DNA from: Aquibium sp. A9E412
GTDB lineage: Bacteria > Pseudomonadota > Alphaproteobacteria > Rhizobiales > Rhizobiaceae
Direction: 5' to 3'
NCBI RefSeq assembly: GCF_030398335.1
Contig: NZ_JAOAOP010000003.1
Coordinates: 62,001 to 126,000, forward strand
Length of the DNA: 64,000 nucleotides
In this document: positions 1 through 8,370 of the stretch, piece after piece
How the letters are laid out: each line of letters opens with the position of its first letter
Numbering within the stretch: position 1 is the stretch's first letter
Notes under the pieces: model-generated
Seen by the model: only the letters and a program-made list of their open reading frames with translations
Databases searched by the model: none
Told to the model about the DNA's origin: nothing
Program-made: the position numbers and the translations under genes

Positions 1-284
1 ATGCGGTCGGCCAGCACCTCGATGACCGGCCGGGCGAAGGTGAAGGACTGGCCGAAATCGCCCTGCGCCAGATTGCCGAGATAGTAGAGGTACTGCACGA
101 CCATCGAGCGGTCGAGGCCGAGCGCGGTGCGCAGCCGCTCGCGCGCCTCGTCCGAGGCGCCGGGCCCGAGCAGAACGTCGGTCGGATCGCCGGGGATGAT
201 CTGCGACAGCAGGAAGGTGGCGAGCGTGACGCCGAGCACCACCGGCACCGTCTGCAGCGCGCGTCTGAGGACGAAGGTGAACAT
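1..284 (-). CDS. ABC transporter permease, DppB/OppB type (partial)
   Basis: Inner-membrane permease of a dipeptide/oligopeptide/nickel-type ABC importer. Only the first 94 residues are present; the gene runs off the left edge. The N-terminus starts with a hydrophobic segment (about residues 9-31) followed by the PGDP motif and the LGLD.S..VQY.YYL region typical of DppB-like permeases. It starts 12 bp after the stop of the DppC-type permease gene, so it is the distal gene of this operon. In most such operons the B permease precedes C; here the order is C then B. The exact substrate cannot be read from the fragment. Confidence 0.85.
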   Translation of the reverse strand, partial: MFTFVLRRALQTVPVVLGVTLATFLLSQIIPGDPTDVLLGPGASDEARERLRTALGLDRSMVVQYLYYLGNLAQGDFGQSFTFARPVIEVLADR

Positions 285-296
285 GCCGCGTCTCCC

Positions 297-1178
297 TCAG
301 AGCCGGTCGCGCCGGGTGCGCGGGTCGAGCAGGTCGCGCGCGCCGTCGCCGAGCAGGTTGAAGCCGATCGCGAGGAACACGATGGCGAGGCCGGGAATGG
401 TGGCGACGTGCGCGGCGGTGGCGAGCGCCATGCGGCCGCCGCTCAGCATCTGGCCCCAGTCGGGCGTCGGCGGCTGCGGGCCGAGGCCGAGGAAGCTCAG
501 GCTGGCGGCCAGGATGACGTTGCGGCCGGTCTGCAGCGTGCCGTAGACGAGCGCCGGCGCCAGCACGTTGGGCAGCACGTGGCGCAGCGCGATGCGCATG
601 TTGCCGTAGCCGAGCGCCCTTGCCGCCTCGACGTAGAGCTCTTCCTTCACGCCGAGCACGACGCCGCGGATGATGCGGCCGAAGGCGGGAATGGTGACGA
701 CCACCATGGCGATGATCATCGAGTTGAGACCGGGGCCGAGCGCGGCGCTGACGCCGAGCGCCAGGAGGATGCCCGGGAAGGCGAACATCACGTCGAAGAC
801 GCGCATCACCACGCTGTCCCAGGCGCCGCCGAGATAGCCGGCGAACAGGCCGATGGCGCCGCCGATGACGAGCGCGATGACCGTCGGCACGACGGCGACG
901 AGCAGCGCCAGCCGGGCGCCGTAGATCAGCCGGCTCAGGATGTCGCGGCCGAGCTCGTCGGTGCCGAGCAGGTAGCCCTCCGACAGCGGCGGCAGGTAGC
1001 GCTCGATCGGATTGGCGAAGAACGGGTCGTGCGGCGCCAGCAGCGGCGCGAACGCCGCCACCAGCACGACCGCCACGACCATGGTGAGACCGATGGCCAG
1101 GCTGCCGTTCGCGAACAGCCGGCCGACGCCCGAAAGCAGCATCGGCACACCGCGCACCAGGGGTCTCGCCTCGCTCAT
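297..1178 (-). CDS. ABC transporter permease, DppC/OppC type
   Basis: A 293-residue inner-membrane permease of the peptide/nickel ABC importer family, pairing with the DppB-type protein encoded next to it. An N-terminal transmembrane segment (about 27-50) is followed by the LLGTDELGRDILSR block that marks DppC proteins. The EAA loop (EAARALG..., about residues 185-210) contacts the ATPase, and hydrophobic segments continue to the C-terminus. A strong GGGAGGGAG ribosome site lies just before the ATG. The gene lies 22 bp downstream of the racemase-family gene, so it is co-transcribed with it and with the binding protein further upstream. Confidence 0.92.
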   Translation of the reverse strand: MSEARPLVRGVPMLLSGVGRLFANGSLAIGLTMVVAVVLVAAFAPLLAPHDPFFANPIERYLPPLSEGYLLGTDELGRDILSRLIYGARLALLVAVVPTVIALVIGGAIGLFAGYLGGAWDSVVMRVFDVMFAFPGILLALGVSAALGPGLNSMIIAMVVVTIPAFGRIIRGVVLGVKEELYVEAARALGYGNMRIALRHVLPNVLAPALVYGTLQTGRNVILAASLSFLGLGPQPPTPDWGQMLSGGRMALATAAHVATIPGLAIVFLAIGFNLLGDGARDLLDPRTRRDRL

Positions 1179-1200
1179 CGCTCCCTCCCCCGTGCGGCCC

Positions 1201-1923
1201 TCAGGCCACGGTCCAAAGCTTGCCGAGGTCGGGAATGACGTCGCGCAGGCCGAGATAGCGCAACGCCCGCCACAGCGTCGCCTGGTTGCTGGTCACCACC
1301 GGCACGCCCGTGTCCATCTCCAGGTAGGGGATGACGGGGAAGGTGCGGTAGGTGCCGCAGGAGATCAGGATGGCGTCGGCGCTACCGGCCTGGCGGAAGA
1401 CGTCGCGGCCGAGCCGGTAGGCGCTGTCGGCGTCGTGCACGCTGGCCTCGAACGGATCGGTGATCTGCAGCCCGCCCATCGCGACGACCTCGAAGCCCTG
1501 CGCCTCCATGTAGCGCGTCATCTGGGCGTTGACCTCGTCGGTGTAGATCGTTCCGACGGCCACCTTCCTGGCGCCGAGCGCCTTCAGGCCGTCCATCATC
1601 GCGGCCATCATGGTGATGGCCGGGATGCCGGTCTCCTTCTCGATCTCGGCGACGACCTCCTCGTCGTGGCCGGCGCCGCGCAGGAAGGTGCCGGGGGCGC
1701 CGCACTGCACGATCAGGTCGACCTTGGCGGTGGCGAGCTGGCGCGCCGCCTCGAGCACCTGGCCCATCATCACCTTGAGCCCGGCCTCGTCGACCCGCGG
1801 CACGATCGTCCGCGCGTCGGCGAAGGCAACGCCGGTCGGCGCCACGGAGCGCCATTCCTCGGCGCCCTCGATGGCCGTTGCCGGCCGCATCTGCCCGATC
1901 CGGGCACGCCACCCCAACATCAT
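1201..1923 (-). CDS. Asp/Glu racemase superfamily enzyme (maleate isomerase / arylmalonate decarboxylase-like)
   Basis: A 240-residue cytosolic enzyme of the Asp/Glu racemase superfamily, in the maleate cis-trans isomerase / arylmalonate decarboxylase branch. Two cysteines sit where this fold keeps its catalytic pair: Cys74 in VQCGAPGTF and Cys189 in ISCGTYRTF. The start is an ATG preceded by GGAGGA at 8 bp; a longer reading frame upstream has no such site. It lies between the binding protein and the permeases of an ABC importer, which suggests it acts on the imported compound, for example isomerising a dicarboxylate or racemising a hydantoin-type substrate. The exact reaction is inferred, not shown. 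Confidence 0.8.
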   Translation of the reverse strand: MMLGWRARIGQMRPATAIEGAEEWRSVAPTGVAFADARTIVPRVDEAGLKVMMGQVLEAARQLATAKVDLIVQCGAPGTFLRGAGHDEEVVAEIEKETGIPAITMMAAMMDGLKALGARKVAVGTIYTDEVNAQMTRYMEAQGFEVVAMGGLQITDPFEASVHDADSAYRLGRDVFRQAGSADAILISCGTYRTFPVIPYLEMDTGVPVVTSNQATLWRALRYLGLRDVIPDLGKLWTVA

Positions 1924-2068
1924 GATCCTAGTCCTCCGTTTGCGAGTTTGATTGTGGCCGCCGGCCCGTCCTCCGTGCGTCCGGGAAGGACGCACGGAGC
2001 GGCCGTTTCACCAGCCGGGTGCGCGCTCGCGTCATGCGGGGCCGGGGCCGCGCATGGCGCGCCACGCG

Positions 2069-3676
2069 CTACTCGACCGACAGGCGGGCGTAGTCGATAT
2101 AGACCGAGCCCGCCGGCTCGATGCCGTTGACGCTGTCGCGCACGATGCGCGGCAGGCGATCCTGGTAGAGGAAGATCCACGGCGCGTCGGCGGTGATCTT
2201 TTCGGCCGCCTCGACATAGAGCTCGGTGCGCCTGGCCGCGTCGGTCTCCTGCCGCGCCTGGCGGAAGGCCTCGTCGACCGCCTCGTTCTCGTACCAGCCG
2301 CGGTTGACGCCGTTCGGCGGCTGCTGCGCGCCGCTGAACATGCGCTCCAGCCAGTAGGCGCTGTCGGCGCCGGTGGTCCAGCCGTTGTAGGAGCCGTGAT
2401 AGGCGTCGGGATAGCCGCCGCGCTCGGTCGACAGCAGCGTCGAGAACTCGAGATACTCGGGATCGATCTGCACGCCGACGGCCTTGAGGTCCTGCTGCAC
2501 CAGCGTGATGAGCTGCGTGGCGAGGCCGAAGCCGGGGCCGCTGTTGGGCGACAGGATGTTGAGCGTCACCGGCGTGTCGATGCCGGCCTCCGCGATCAGC
2601 GCCTTGGCCTTCTCCGGATCGTAGCTGTAGCCGGCGATCGCCTCGCCCGCCTCCTCGGCGATCTCGTTGCCGCGCGGCACCGGGCTTGCCGCCGGCGCGG
2701 CCTGGCCGCCGAACAGCGCGGCGATCGCCTCGCGGTTGACGGCATAGTTGAGCGCCTGGCGGAAGGTCTTGTCGTCGGTCGGCGCGACCTGCGTGTTGAG
2801 GCGGATGAAGTAGGCGTTGGCGGGATCGGGATACTGCACCGCGAGGCCCGGCTGGCCGGAAAGCTGCGCCACCTGCTCGGCGCTGGCGCTCGGGATAACG
2901 TCGATCTCGCCGGTCTGCATGGCGATGGCGAGCGCCGTCGGATCGGTGATCGGCCGGAAGACCAGCTCCTCGATCTCCGGCACCGCGCGCCAGTAGCCGT
3001 CGTTGCGGGTCAGTTCGAGCGTCTGGCCCTGGGCGAAGGTGTCGAGCTGGAAGGGCCCGGTGCCGACGGGGTTGAAGCCGAGCTCGTCGCCCGGATTGGC
3101 TTCCAGCGCGGCCGGCGAGACGATCGACATGCGGCGGTCGCTGAGCAGGCGCGGCAGGCCCGAGAACGGCTCCTTCAGCCGGATGACGAAGGTCATCGCG
3201 TCGGTCGCCTCGGTGCCGTCGATCCAGCGCGTCAGGAACGACATGTTGCCGCTGGCGCGCTCGTCGAACACCGCCGCCTGCTCGTTCATCAGGCGGTCGA
3301 AATTGGTCTGCACGGCGGCCGCGTCGAGCGGCGTGCCGTCGTGGAAGGTGACGCCGTCGCGGATGGTGAAGGTGTAGGTCAGGCCGTCCTCGGAGACCGA
3401 CCAGTCGGACGCCAGCGCCGGCACGATCTCGGGCGCGGTGTCGCTCGCCTTCGACAGGTCCTCGCGCACGAGCCCGTCATAGACGGCGTCGATCACCCGC
3501 AGGCCCACCGTGCCGTTGGTGCGGTGCGGATCGAGCGGCGGGATGGCGCCTTCCGAGCCGATCGTCACGGATGCGGCATGCGCCTCGGCGAAGAGCGGCG
3601 AGACGGGTGCGGCGAGCGCGACGAGGGCGACGCTCATGGCCCCGAGCCGGGACCGGAGGGCGGGCGTCATGATCAT
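2069..3676 (-). CDS. ABC transporter substrate-binding protein, family 5 (peptide/nickel type)
   Basis: Periplasmic solute-binding protein of 535 residues. A signal peptide (about 1-33, ending near AHA) is followed by a typical SBP_bac_5 domain: an IPPLDPHRTNG start, a SWSVSEDGLTYTFTIRDGVTFHDGTPL block around residues 95-125, and a GTGPFQL motif. It is the first gene of a minus-strand operon with the racemase-family enzyme and two permeases, and it is divergent from a LysR gene. ATPase genes were not seen and are presumably left of the window. Family members bind peptides, opines, glutathione or other small molecules; nothing here fixes the ligand. Confidence 0.93.
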   Translation of the reverse strand: MIMTPALRSRLGAMSVALVALAAPVSPLFAEAHAASVTIGSEGAIPPLDPHRTNGTVGLRVIDAVYDGLVREDLSKASDTAPEIVPALASDWSVSEDGLTYTFTIRDGVTFHDGTPLDAAAVQTNFDRLMNEQAAVFDERASGNMSFLTRWIDGTEATDAMTFVIRLKEPFSGLPRLLSDRRMSIVSPAALEANPGDELGFNPVGTGPFQLDTFAQGQTLELTRNDGYWRAVPEIEELVFRPITDPTALAIAMQTGEIDVIPSASAEQVAQLSGQPGLAVQYPDPANAYFIRLNTQVAPTDDKTFRQALNYAVNREAIAALFGGQAAPAASPVPRGNEIAEEAGEAIAGYSYDPEKAKALIAEAGIDTPVTLNILSPNSGPGFGLATQLITLVQQDLKAVGVQIDPEYLEFSTLLSTERGGYPDAYHGSYNGWTTGADSAYWLERMFSGAQQPPNGVNRGWYENEAVDEAFRQARQETDAARRTELYVEAAEKITADAPWIFLYQDRLPRIVRDSVNGIEPAGSVYIDYARLSVE

Positions 3677-3780
3677 GGCATTCCCCTTTTTCTCTTTTCC
3701 TGATCCTGCCGCGCGCTGCGCACGGGACGGCCGGGCGACGGCGGGCAGCGGACGGAAACACTATGAGAGGGGGCGCGTTA

Positions 3781-3830
3781 CATAATCAAATTTTAAAATC
3801 TTGCCTATTTATCAATATGAATTATCAATG
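3781..3830 (+). promoter_or_regulatory. AT-rich divergent control region between SBP operon and LysR gene
   Basis: A 50-bp stretch, strikingly AT-rich against a roughly 70% GC background, lies between the divergent binding-protein operon and the LysR gene. It contains the palindrome ATTTTAAAAT and several T-N11-A arrangements, the loose signature of LysR-type operators. Promoters in both directions and the LysR binding site are probably here; exact -10/-35 boxes cannot be assigned with confidence. Confidence 0.5.
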
Positions 3831-3866
3831 CAACGAAGGGTGGGCAGGACTCAACGGCAGGTGGGC

Positions 3867-4823
3867 ATGGCACAACCAGAAGCATCGGCCGCCGGCACGG
3901 TGACGATACGGCATCTGCGCGCGTTTCTGCTGGTGGCCCGGCATCGCAGCTTCACCCGCGCGGCCCTCGCCCTGCACGTCTCGCAGCCGGCGCTGACGAT
4001 GATCGTCCGCCAGCTCGAGGACATCGTCGGCGCGCGGCTGTTCGACCGCACCACCCGCACCGTGCAGCTCACGCCCGAGGCGCTCGACTTCCTGCCCACC
4101 GCCGAGCGCCTGCTGGCCGACTTCGACCTGGCCGTGATGGACATCCGCGCCACGGCGCGGCAGCGGCGCAACCGCATCGCCGTCGCCGCGGTGCATTCGG
4201 TCGCCACCAAGCTGCTGCCCGGCGTGCTCGCCCGGCTCGCCGCGCAGAACCCGACGCTGCACGTGCGCATCCGCGACGGCAACTCGTCCGACGTGCGCCG
4301 CCGCATCCAGCGCGACGAGGTCGACTTCGGCATCGGCAGCAAGGACGCCGACGAGCCCGAGCTCGAATTCGTGCCTTTCTTCCGCGACGAGCTCGGCCTG
4401 CTGGTGCCGCGCAACCACGAGTTCGCCGCGCGCGATGCGCCGGTGCGCTGGCGCGAGCTGGAGACCCAGGTGTTCATCGGCCTGAGCTCGGACACCGCCA
4501 CCGCGCCGCTGCTCGGCAGCATTCCGGACCCGCCCGCCTCGGTGCGCGCGCCGCGCTACGAGGTGTCGACCAACTCGACGCTCTGGGCGCTGATGGAAAG
4601 CGGCATCGGCGTGACGACCACGCCGGCGCTGTCGGCGCCGCCGGCCGACGCGACGCTGCGCTTCTGCCGGCTGGTCGAGCCGACGGTGTGGCGCACGGTC
4701 TATTTCATCCGGCGGCGCGGCCGCGCCCCGACGCCGGCGACCGAGCAGCTCGTCGGCCTGCTCAAGCAGGCGCTGCTGCGGCACGAGGACGGCGACCTGA
4801 TCGAGGTGCTCGACCCGGCCTGA
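3867..4823 (+). CDS. LysR family transcriptional regulator
   Basis: A 318-residue LysR-type regulator. The winged helix-turn-helix occupies about residues 13-72 (TIRHLRAFLLVARHRSFTRA, then SQPALTMIVRQLE and LFDRTTR) and is followed by a periplasmic-binding-protein-like effector domain. The chosen ATG is preceded by AGGTGGG and gives the usual short N-terminus; an in-frame TTG at 3801 and ATG at 3828 lack ribosome sites and would add unconserved residues. It is divergent from the ABC importer/racemase operon and likely activates it in response to the imported compound. Its stop lies 9 bp from the stop of the convergent hydrolase gene. Confidence 0.92.
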   Translation: MAQPEASAAGTVTIRHLRAFLLVARHRSFTRAALALHVSQPALTMIVRQLEDIVGARLFDRTTRTVQLTPEALDFLPTAERLLADFDLAVMDIRATARQRRNRIAVAAVHSVATKLLPGVLARLAAQNPTLHVRIRDGNSSDVRRRIQRDEVDFGIGSKDADEPELEFVPFFRDELGLLVPRNHEFAARDAPVRWRELETQVFIGLSSDTATAPLLGSIPDPPASVRAPRYEVSTNSTLWALMESGIGVTTTPALSAPPADATLRFCRLVEPTVWRTVYFIRRRGRAPTPATEQLVGLLKQALLRHEDGDLIEVLDPA

Positions 4824-4832
4824 GCCGCCCCC

Positions 4833-5441
4833 TCAGGCGCTGCCGGAAAGCCCGTCCAGAAAGGCCTGCGAGCCGGTGACGCGGGCGAAGATCGGCAGCA
4901 TCCGCTCGGCCGCGAAGGCGTGCATCTCGGCGCTGCCGGCCGCGCAGCAATCCTCCAGCACCGTGACGGAAAGGCCGATGTCGTCGCCGTGCCGCGCCGT
5001 CGCCTCGACCACCTGGTTGGTCGCCACGCCGAACAGCACGATCTCCTCGACGTTGCGCCGGTTGAGCCAGTTGGCGAGCCCGGTCGTCAGGAACGGATTG
5101 ACCGACTGCTTGGTGAACACCACCTCGCCCTCGGCCGGCGCCACCGGGTCGCAGAATTCGGTGCCCCAGGTGCCGATCTGCAGCGCGCCGGCGCGGCGCA
5201 CGCCGTCGAAGCGCGGCGAGCGGCTGTGCAGGTCGTGATAGTCGGGCCGGAAGGCGACCCGCACATGGCCGATCGGCAGCCCGGCGGCGCGGCCGCCTTC
5301 GAGCACGCGGGCCGCGCGCGCCAGCACGCCGCGCTCGGCCGCCTGGGCGGCCGAGCCCGACGCCGACAGCTTGCCGTCGGGATGGGCGATGTCGTTCTGC
5401 AGGTCGAGGGCGAGGACGGCGAGGCGGCTGGTTGCGATCAT
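4833..5441 (-). CDS. Isochorismatase-fold cysteine-hydrolase family protein lacking the catalytic Cys
   Basis: A 202-residue cytosolic protein of the isochorismatase/nicotinamidase fold. The Asp of the usual triad is present (Asp13 in ALDLQND) and so is the Lys (Lys111 in FTKQSVNPF), but the loop normally reading GVATNxC has Val144 instead of Cys (GVATNQVVEATAR). True isochorismatases such as EntB and PhzD also lack this Cys, whereas amidohydrolases need it. The start is the ATG with GGAG 9 bp upstream. It converges on the LysR gene. It may act on the same substrate path as the racemase-family enzyme, but that link is inferred from position only. Confidence 0.8.
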   Translation of the reverse strand: MIATSRLAVLALDLQNDIAHPDGKLSASGSAAQAAERGVLARAARVLEGGRAAGLPIGHVRVAFRPDYHDLHSRSPRFDGVRRAGALQIGTWGTEFCDPVAPAEGEVVFTKQSVNPFLTTGLANWLNRRNVEEIVLFGVATNQVVEATARHGDDIGLSVTVLEDCCAAGSAEMHAFAAERMLPIFARVTGSQAFLDGLSGSA

Positions 5442-5563
5442 GCGGGGCATCTCCGTTGCGGTGCGGGCCATGCCTGGCGATAGCACCGCGGCGCCGTCGC
5501 CGGAAGCCGCCGGGCCGGCCGCGCTTGCCAGCCGATTTTCCCGCTCTGTACCACTCGTGACAC

Positions 5564-5590
5564 TTGCCATCGCCGGCCGCTGACTATACC
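5564..5590 (+). promoter_or_regulatory. Possible sigma-70-type promoter of the TRAP binding-protein gene
   Basis: TTGCCA and TATACC separated by 15 bp lie about 95 bp before the ATG of the TRAP binding-protein gene, in the gap between it and the divergent hydrolase gene. The spacing is short and the match only moderate. Confidence 0.3.
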
Positions 5591-5684
5591 GCCGGCTGCA
5601 GAGGACACGCGCAAGCGCGTCGCCTCAACCCGCCGGCCGCGGGCCGGCGGGTTGCAACAGCGAACCTGTTCGGGAGGACATTCG

Positions 5685-6773
5685 ATGGATCGACGTTCCT
5701 TTTTCAAGAAAGCCGGTCTGGCCGGCGCCGGTGCCGCCGCGCTCGCCGCGCCGGCCATCGCGCAGGGCAACCAGACCTGGCGCATGGTCACCACCTGGCC
5801 GAAGAACTTCCCCGGCCTCGGCGTCGGCGCGCAGCGCCTGGCCGACCGCATCACCGCCGCCTCCGACGGCCGGCTGACCATCCAGGTCTACGCCGCCGGC
5901 GAGCTGGTGCCGCCGCTGCAGTCGCTCGACGCGGTGATCGAGGGCTCGGCCGAGATGAGCCACGGCGCCGCCTACTACTGGCAGAACAAGAGCCGCGGCC
6001 TGTCGTTCTTCACCGGCGTGCCCTACGGCATGACCTCGCGCGAGCTCACCGCCTGGGTGCGCTATCTCGGCGGCCAGGAGGTCTGGGACGAGATCTACGA
6101 CCAGTTCGGCGTCCAGGGCTTCCTGTCGGGCGACACGGGCACGCAGGCCGGCGGCTGGTTCCGCGAGGAACTGACCGGCGTCTCCGACGTGCAGGGCCTG
6201 CGCTTCCGCACGCCCGGCCTCGGCGGCCAGGTGTGGGAGAAGCTCGGCGCCTCGGTGACCAACATGGCCGCCGGCGAGATCTTCCAGGCGCTGCAGTCGG
6301 GCACGCTCGACGCGGCCGAGTTCGTCGGCCCCTACAACGACCTGGCGCTCGGCTTCTACCAGATCGCCAAGAACTACTACTTCCCGAGCTTCGTCGAGCC
6401 GGGCCTGGCGACCGAGCTCGTCGTCGACAAGGCCAAGTACCAGGAGCTGCCCTCCGACCTGCAGGCGATCATCCGCGACGTCGCGCAGGCCGAGTACGAC
6501 GCGGTGGCGGCCGACTTCGCCGCCAACGATCCGCGTGCGCTCGAGACGCTGGTCAACGAGCACGGCGTGCAGGTGCGCTCCTTCCCCGACGAGATTCTCG
6601 AGGCCGGCGCCGCCGCGGCCAAGGAGATCATCCAGGAGCTGCTCGATTCCGACGACGCGCTGACCAAGAAGACGGCGCAGAGCTTCGCGGACGCGCTCTC
6701 CGTGGTGCGGCGCAAGACCGAGAGCACCGACGCGCCCTTCATCCGCGCGCGCGAGAAGTACTTCCAGCTCTGA
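5685..6773 (+). CDS. TRAP transporter solute-binding protein (DctP family, TakP-like)
   Basis: A 362-residue periplasmic binding protein of a TRAP importer. The N-terminus carries a twin-arginine-like signal (MDRRSFFKKAG then an Ala-rich core ending APAIAQG, about residues 1-28). The mature part has the WRMVTTWPKNFPGLG start and the C-terminal helix bundle of DctP proteins, and closely resembles the TakP subgroup that binds 2-oxo acids. GGAGGA lies at 6 bp from the ATG. The matching permease genes dctQM are on the opposite strand, tail to tail, so this gene has its own promoter. The ligand is a carboxylate by family knowledge; the exact one is unknown. Confidence 0.93.
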   Translation: MDRRSFFKKAGLAGAGAAALAAPAIAQGNQTWRMVTTWPKNFPGLGVGAQRLADRITAASDGRLTIQVYAAGELVPPLQSLDAVIEGSAEMSHGAAYYWQNKSRGLSFFTGVPYGMTSRELTAWVRYLGGQEVWDEIYDQFGVQGFLSGDTGTQAGGWFREELTGVSDVQGLRFRTPGLGGQVWEKLGASVTNMAAGEIFQALQSGTLDAAEFVGPYNDLALGFYQIAKNYYFPSFVEPGLATELVVDKAKYQELPSDLQAIIRDVAQAEYDAVAADFAANDPRALETLVNEHGVQVRSFPDEILEAGAAAAKEIIQELLDSDDALTKKTAQSFADALSVVRRKTESTDAPFIRAREKYFQL

Positions 6774-6793
6774 GGCGCGGCCTGACGCAAGAC

Positions 6794-6817
6794 GGGCCCG
6801 GGAGCGATCCCGGGCCC
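6794..6817 (+). terminator. Strong hairpin after the TRAP binding-protein gene
   Basis: Perfect 10-bp stem (GGGCCCGGGA / TCCCGGGCCC) with a GCGA loop, 20 bp after the stop codon. There is no T-run, but the position between convergent genes fits termination. Confidence 0.6.
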
Positions 6818-6829
6818 CCGGCTTTCCGG

Positions 6830-6858
6830 AAAGCCCCGCCGATCGCCGGCGGGGCTTT
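6830..6858 (+). terminator. Second terminator hairpin with T-rich 3' end
   Basis: A 12-bp stem (AAAGCCCCGCCG / CGGCGGGGCTTT) with loop ATCGC. It is symmetrical, so it can serve both the binding-protein gene and the convergent dctM gene. The overlapping palindrome GCTTTCC-GGAAAGC (6821-6834) could form an alternative fold. Confidence 0.65.
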
Positions 6859-6877
6859 CTGCATTCTGGGGGTCAAG

Positions 6878-6978
6878 GCGTTTCCAAGCGAAGTGGGACC
6901 CGGTTCGCCGCCCGGAAACGCGTCAAAACGACACGTTGGAGCCGATCTGCCATTCCCGTGAAAGGCAGGACGGCTCTA
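6878..6978 (+). repeat. Mosaic intergenic repeat, copy A (RIME-like)
   Basis: A roughly 100-bp element running from GCGTTTCCAAGCGAAG to ACGGCTCTA. Its reverse complement matches 31971-32071 over the full length, with one gap and about 80% or more identity by hand alignment. Both contain the exact block GGAGCCGATCTGC. Similar sequences are known as intergenic mosaic elements in rhizobia. The last three bases supply the TAG stop codon of dctM on the minus strand. Confidence 0.75.
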
Positions 6979-8370
6979 TGAGCCGTAGAGCAGGTTGGGC
7001 AGCCAGGTCGCCAGCTCCGGCACCAGGAACATCAGCGCGATGGCGAAAAGCTGCAGCAGCACGAAGGGCAGCACGCCCTTGTAGATCATCGCCGTCGACA
7101 CCGAATCGGGCGCCACGCCGCGCAGGTAGAACAGCGCGAAGCCGAAGGGCGGCGTCAGGAACGAGGTCTGCAGGTTCACGCCGACCAGGACGCCGAGCCA
7201 CACCGGCGACACGCCGAGATCGAGCAGGATCGGCGCGGTGATCGGGATCACGATGAAGATGATCTCGAAGGTGTCGAGGATGAAGCCGAGCAGGAACATG
7301 ATCGCCATGACGACGATCACGGCGCCGACGACGCCGCCCGGCAGCCCGGTGAGGAACTCGTGCACCAGATTGTCGCCGCCCATCAGCCGGAAGACGATGG
7401 AAAACACCGACGCGCCGAACAGGATGATGAACACCATCGAGGTGATGGTGGCGGTGGCGATGACGGATTCGCGCAACACGGCGAAGGACAGCCGCCAGCG
7501 CAGCGCGGCGAGAAGCATGGCGCCCACCGCGCCGACCGAGGCGGCCTCCGTCGGCGTCGCCACGCCGCCGAGGATCGAGCCCAGCACGGCGGCGATCAGT
7601 GCCAGCGGCGGCACCAGCGCCACGGCCACCTCGCCGGCCAGCGCGCGCTTCTCCTCCGGCGGCACCGGCGTCGCCGGGCAGGAGTCCGGCGCCACCACGG
7701 CGCGCACGATCATCCAGCCGAGATAGAGCCCGACGAGCAGCAGGCCGGGCAGCAGCGCGCCCGCGAACAGGTCGCCGACCGACACCGGCGTCGGCGCGAA
7801 ATTGCCCTTGGCCATCTGCACCTGGGCGTTGATGCCCGACAGCATGTCGCCCATGAAGATCAGCACGGTGGAGGGCGGGATGATCTGGCCGAGCGTGCCC
7901 GAGGCGCAGATCACGCCGCTTGCCAGCCGCGGATCGTAGCCCGCCCGCAGCATCGCCGGCAGCGAGATCAGCCCCATCGTCACCACCGTGGCGCCGACGA
8001 CGCCGGTCGAGGCGGCGAGCAGCGCGCCGACGATGATGACCGACATGCCGAGCCCGCCGCGCAGATTGCCGAACAGCTTGCCCATCGTCAGGAGCAGCTG
8101 CTCGGCGATCTTGGAACGCTCCAGCACCACGCCCATGAAGATGAACAGCGGCACCGCGACCAGCACCTCGTTGGTCATGAAGCCGATGTAGCGCGCCGCC
8201 AGCGAGCCGAAATTGGACGGGTCGAAGACGCCGAAGGTCATGCCGACGACGCCGAACAGCAGCGATGCGCCGGCCAGCGTGAAGGCGACCGGGAAGCCGA
8301 GCATCAGGAAGCCGATGATGGCGAAGAACATCAGCCCCGACAGGAGCTCGCCGAGCAGCACGGGATCCAT
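6976..8370 (-). CDS. dctM: TRAP transporter large permease DctM
   Basis: A 464-residue inner-membrane protein of the DctM family, the ion-coupled transport subunit of the TRAP importer. It has many hydrophobic segments and the family motifs GATVVTMGLISLPAML, CASGTLGQIIPPS (substrate/ion region) and GVATPTEAASVGAVGAM. The ATG overlaps the stop of dctQ in an ATGA, as usual. A longer open frame upstream is only a shadow of dctQ. The stop codon TAG lies within the end of mosaic repeat copy A. The presumed partner binding protein is encoded convergently rather than upstream. Confidence 0.96.
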   Translation of the reverse strand: MDPVLLGELLSGLMFFAIIGFLMLGFPVAFTLAGASLLFGVVGMTFGVFDPSNFGSLAARYIGFMTNEVLVAVPLFIFMGVVLERSKIAEQLLLTMGKLFGNLRGGLGMSVIIVGALLAASTGVVGATVVTMGLISLPAMLRAGYDPRLASGVICASGTLGQIIPPSTVLIFMGDMLSGINAQVQMAKGNFAPTPVSVGDLFAGALLPGLLLVGLYLGWMIVRAVVAPDSCPATPVPPEEKRALAGEVAVALVPPLALIAAVLGSILGGVATPTEAASVGAVGAMLLAALRWRLSFAVLRESVIATATITSMVFIILFGASVFSIVFRLMGGDNLVHEFLTGLPGGVVGAVIVVMAIMFLLGFILDTFEIIFIVIPITAPILLDLGVSPVWLGVLVGVNLQTSFLTPPFGFALFYLRGVAPDSVSTAMIYKGVLPFVLLQLFAIALMFLVPELATWLPNLLYGS

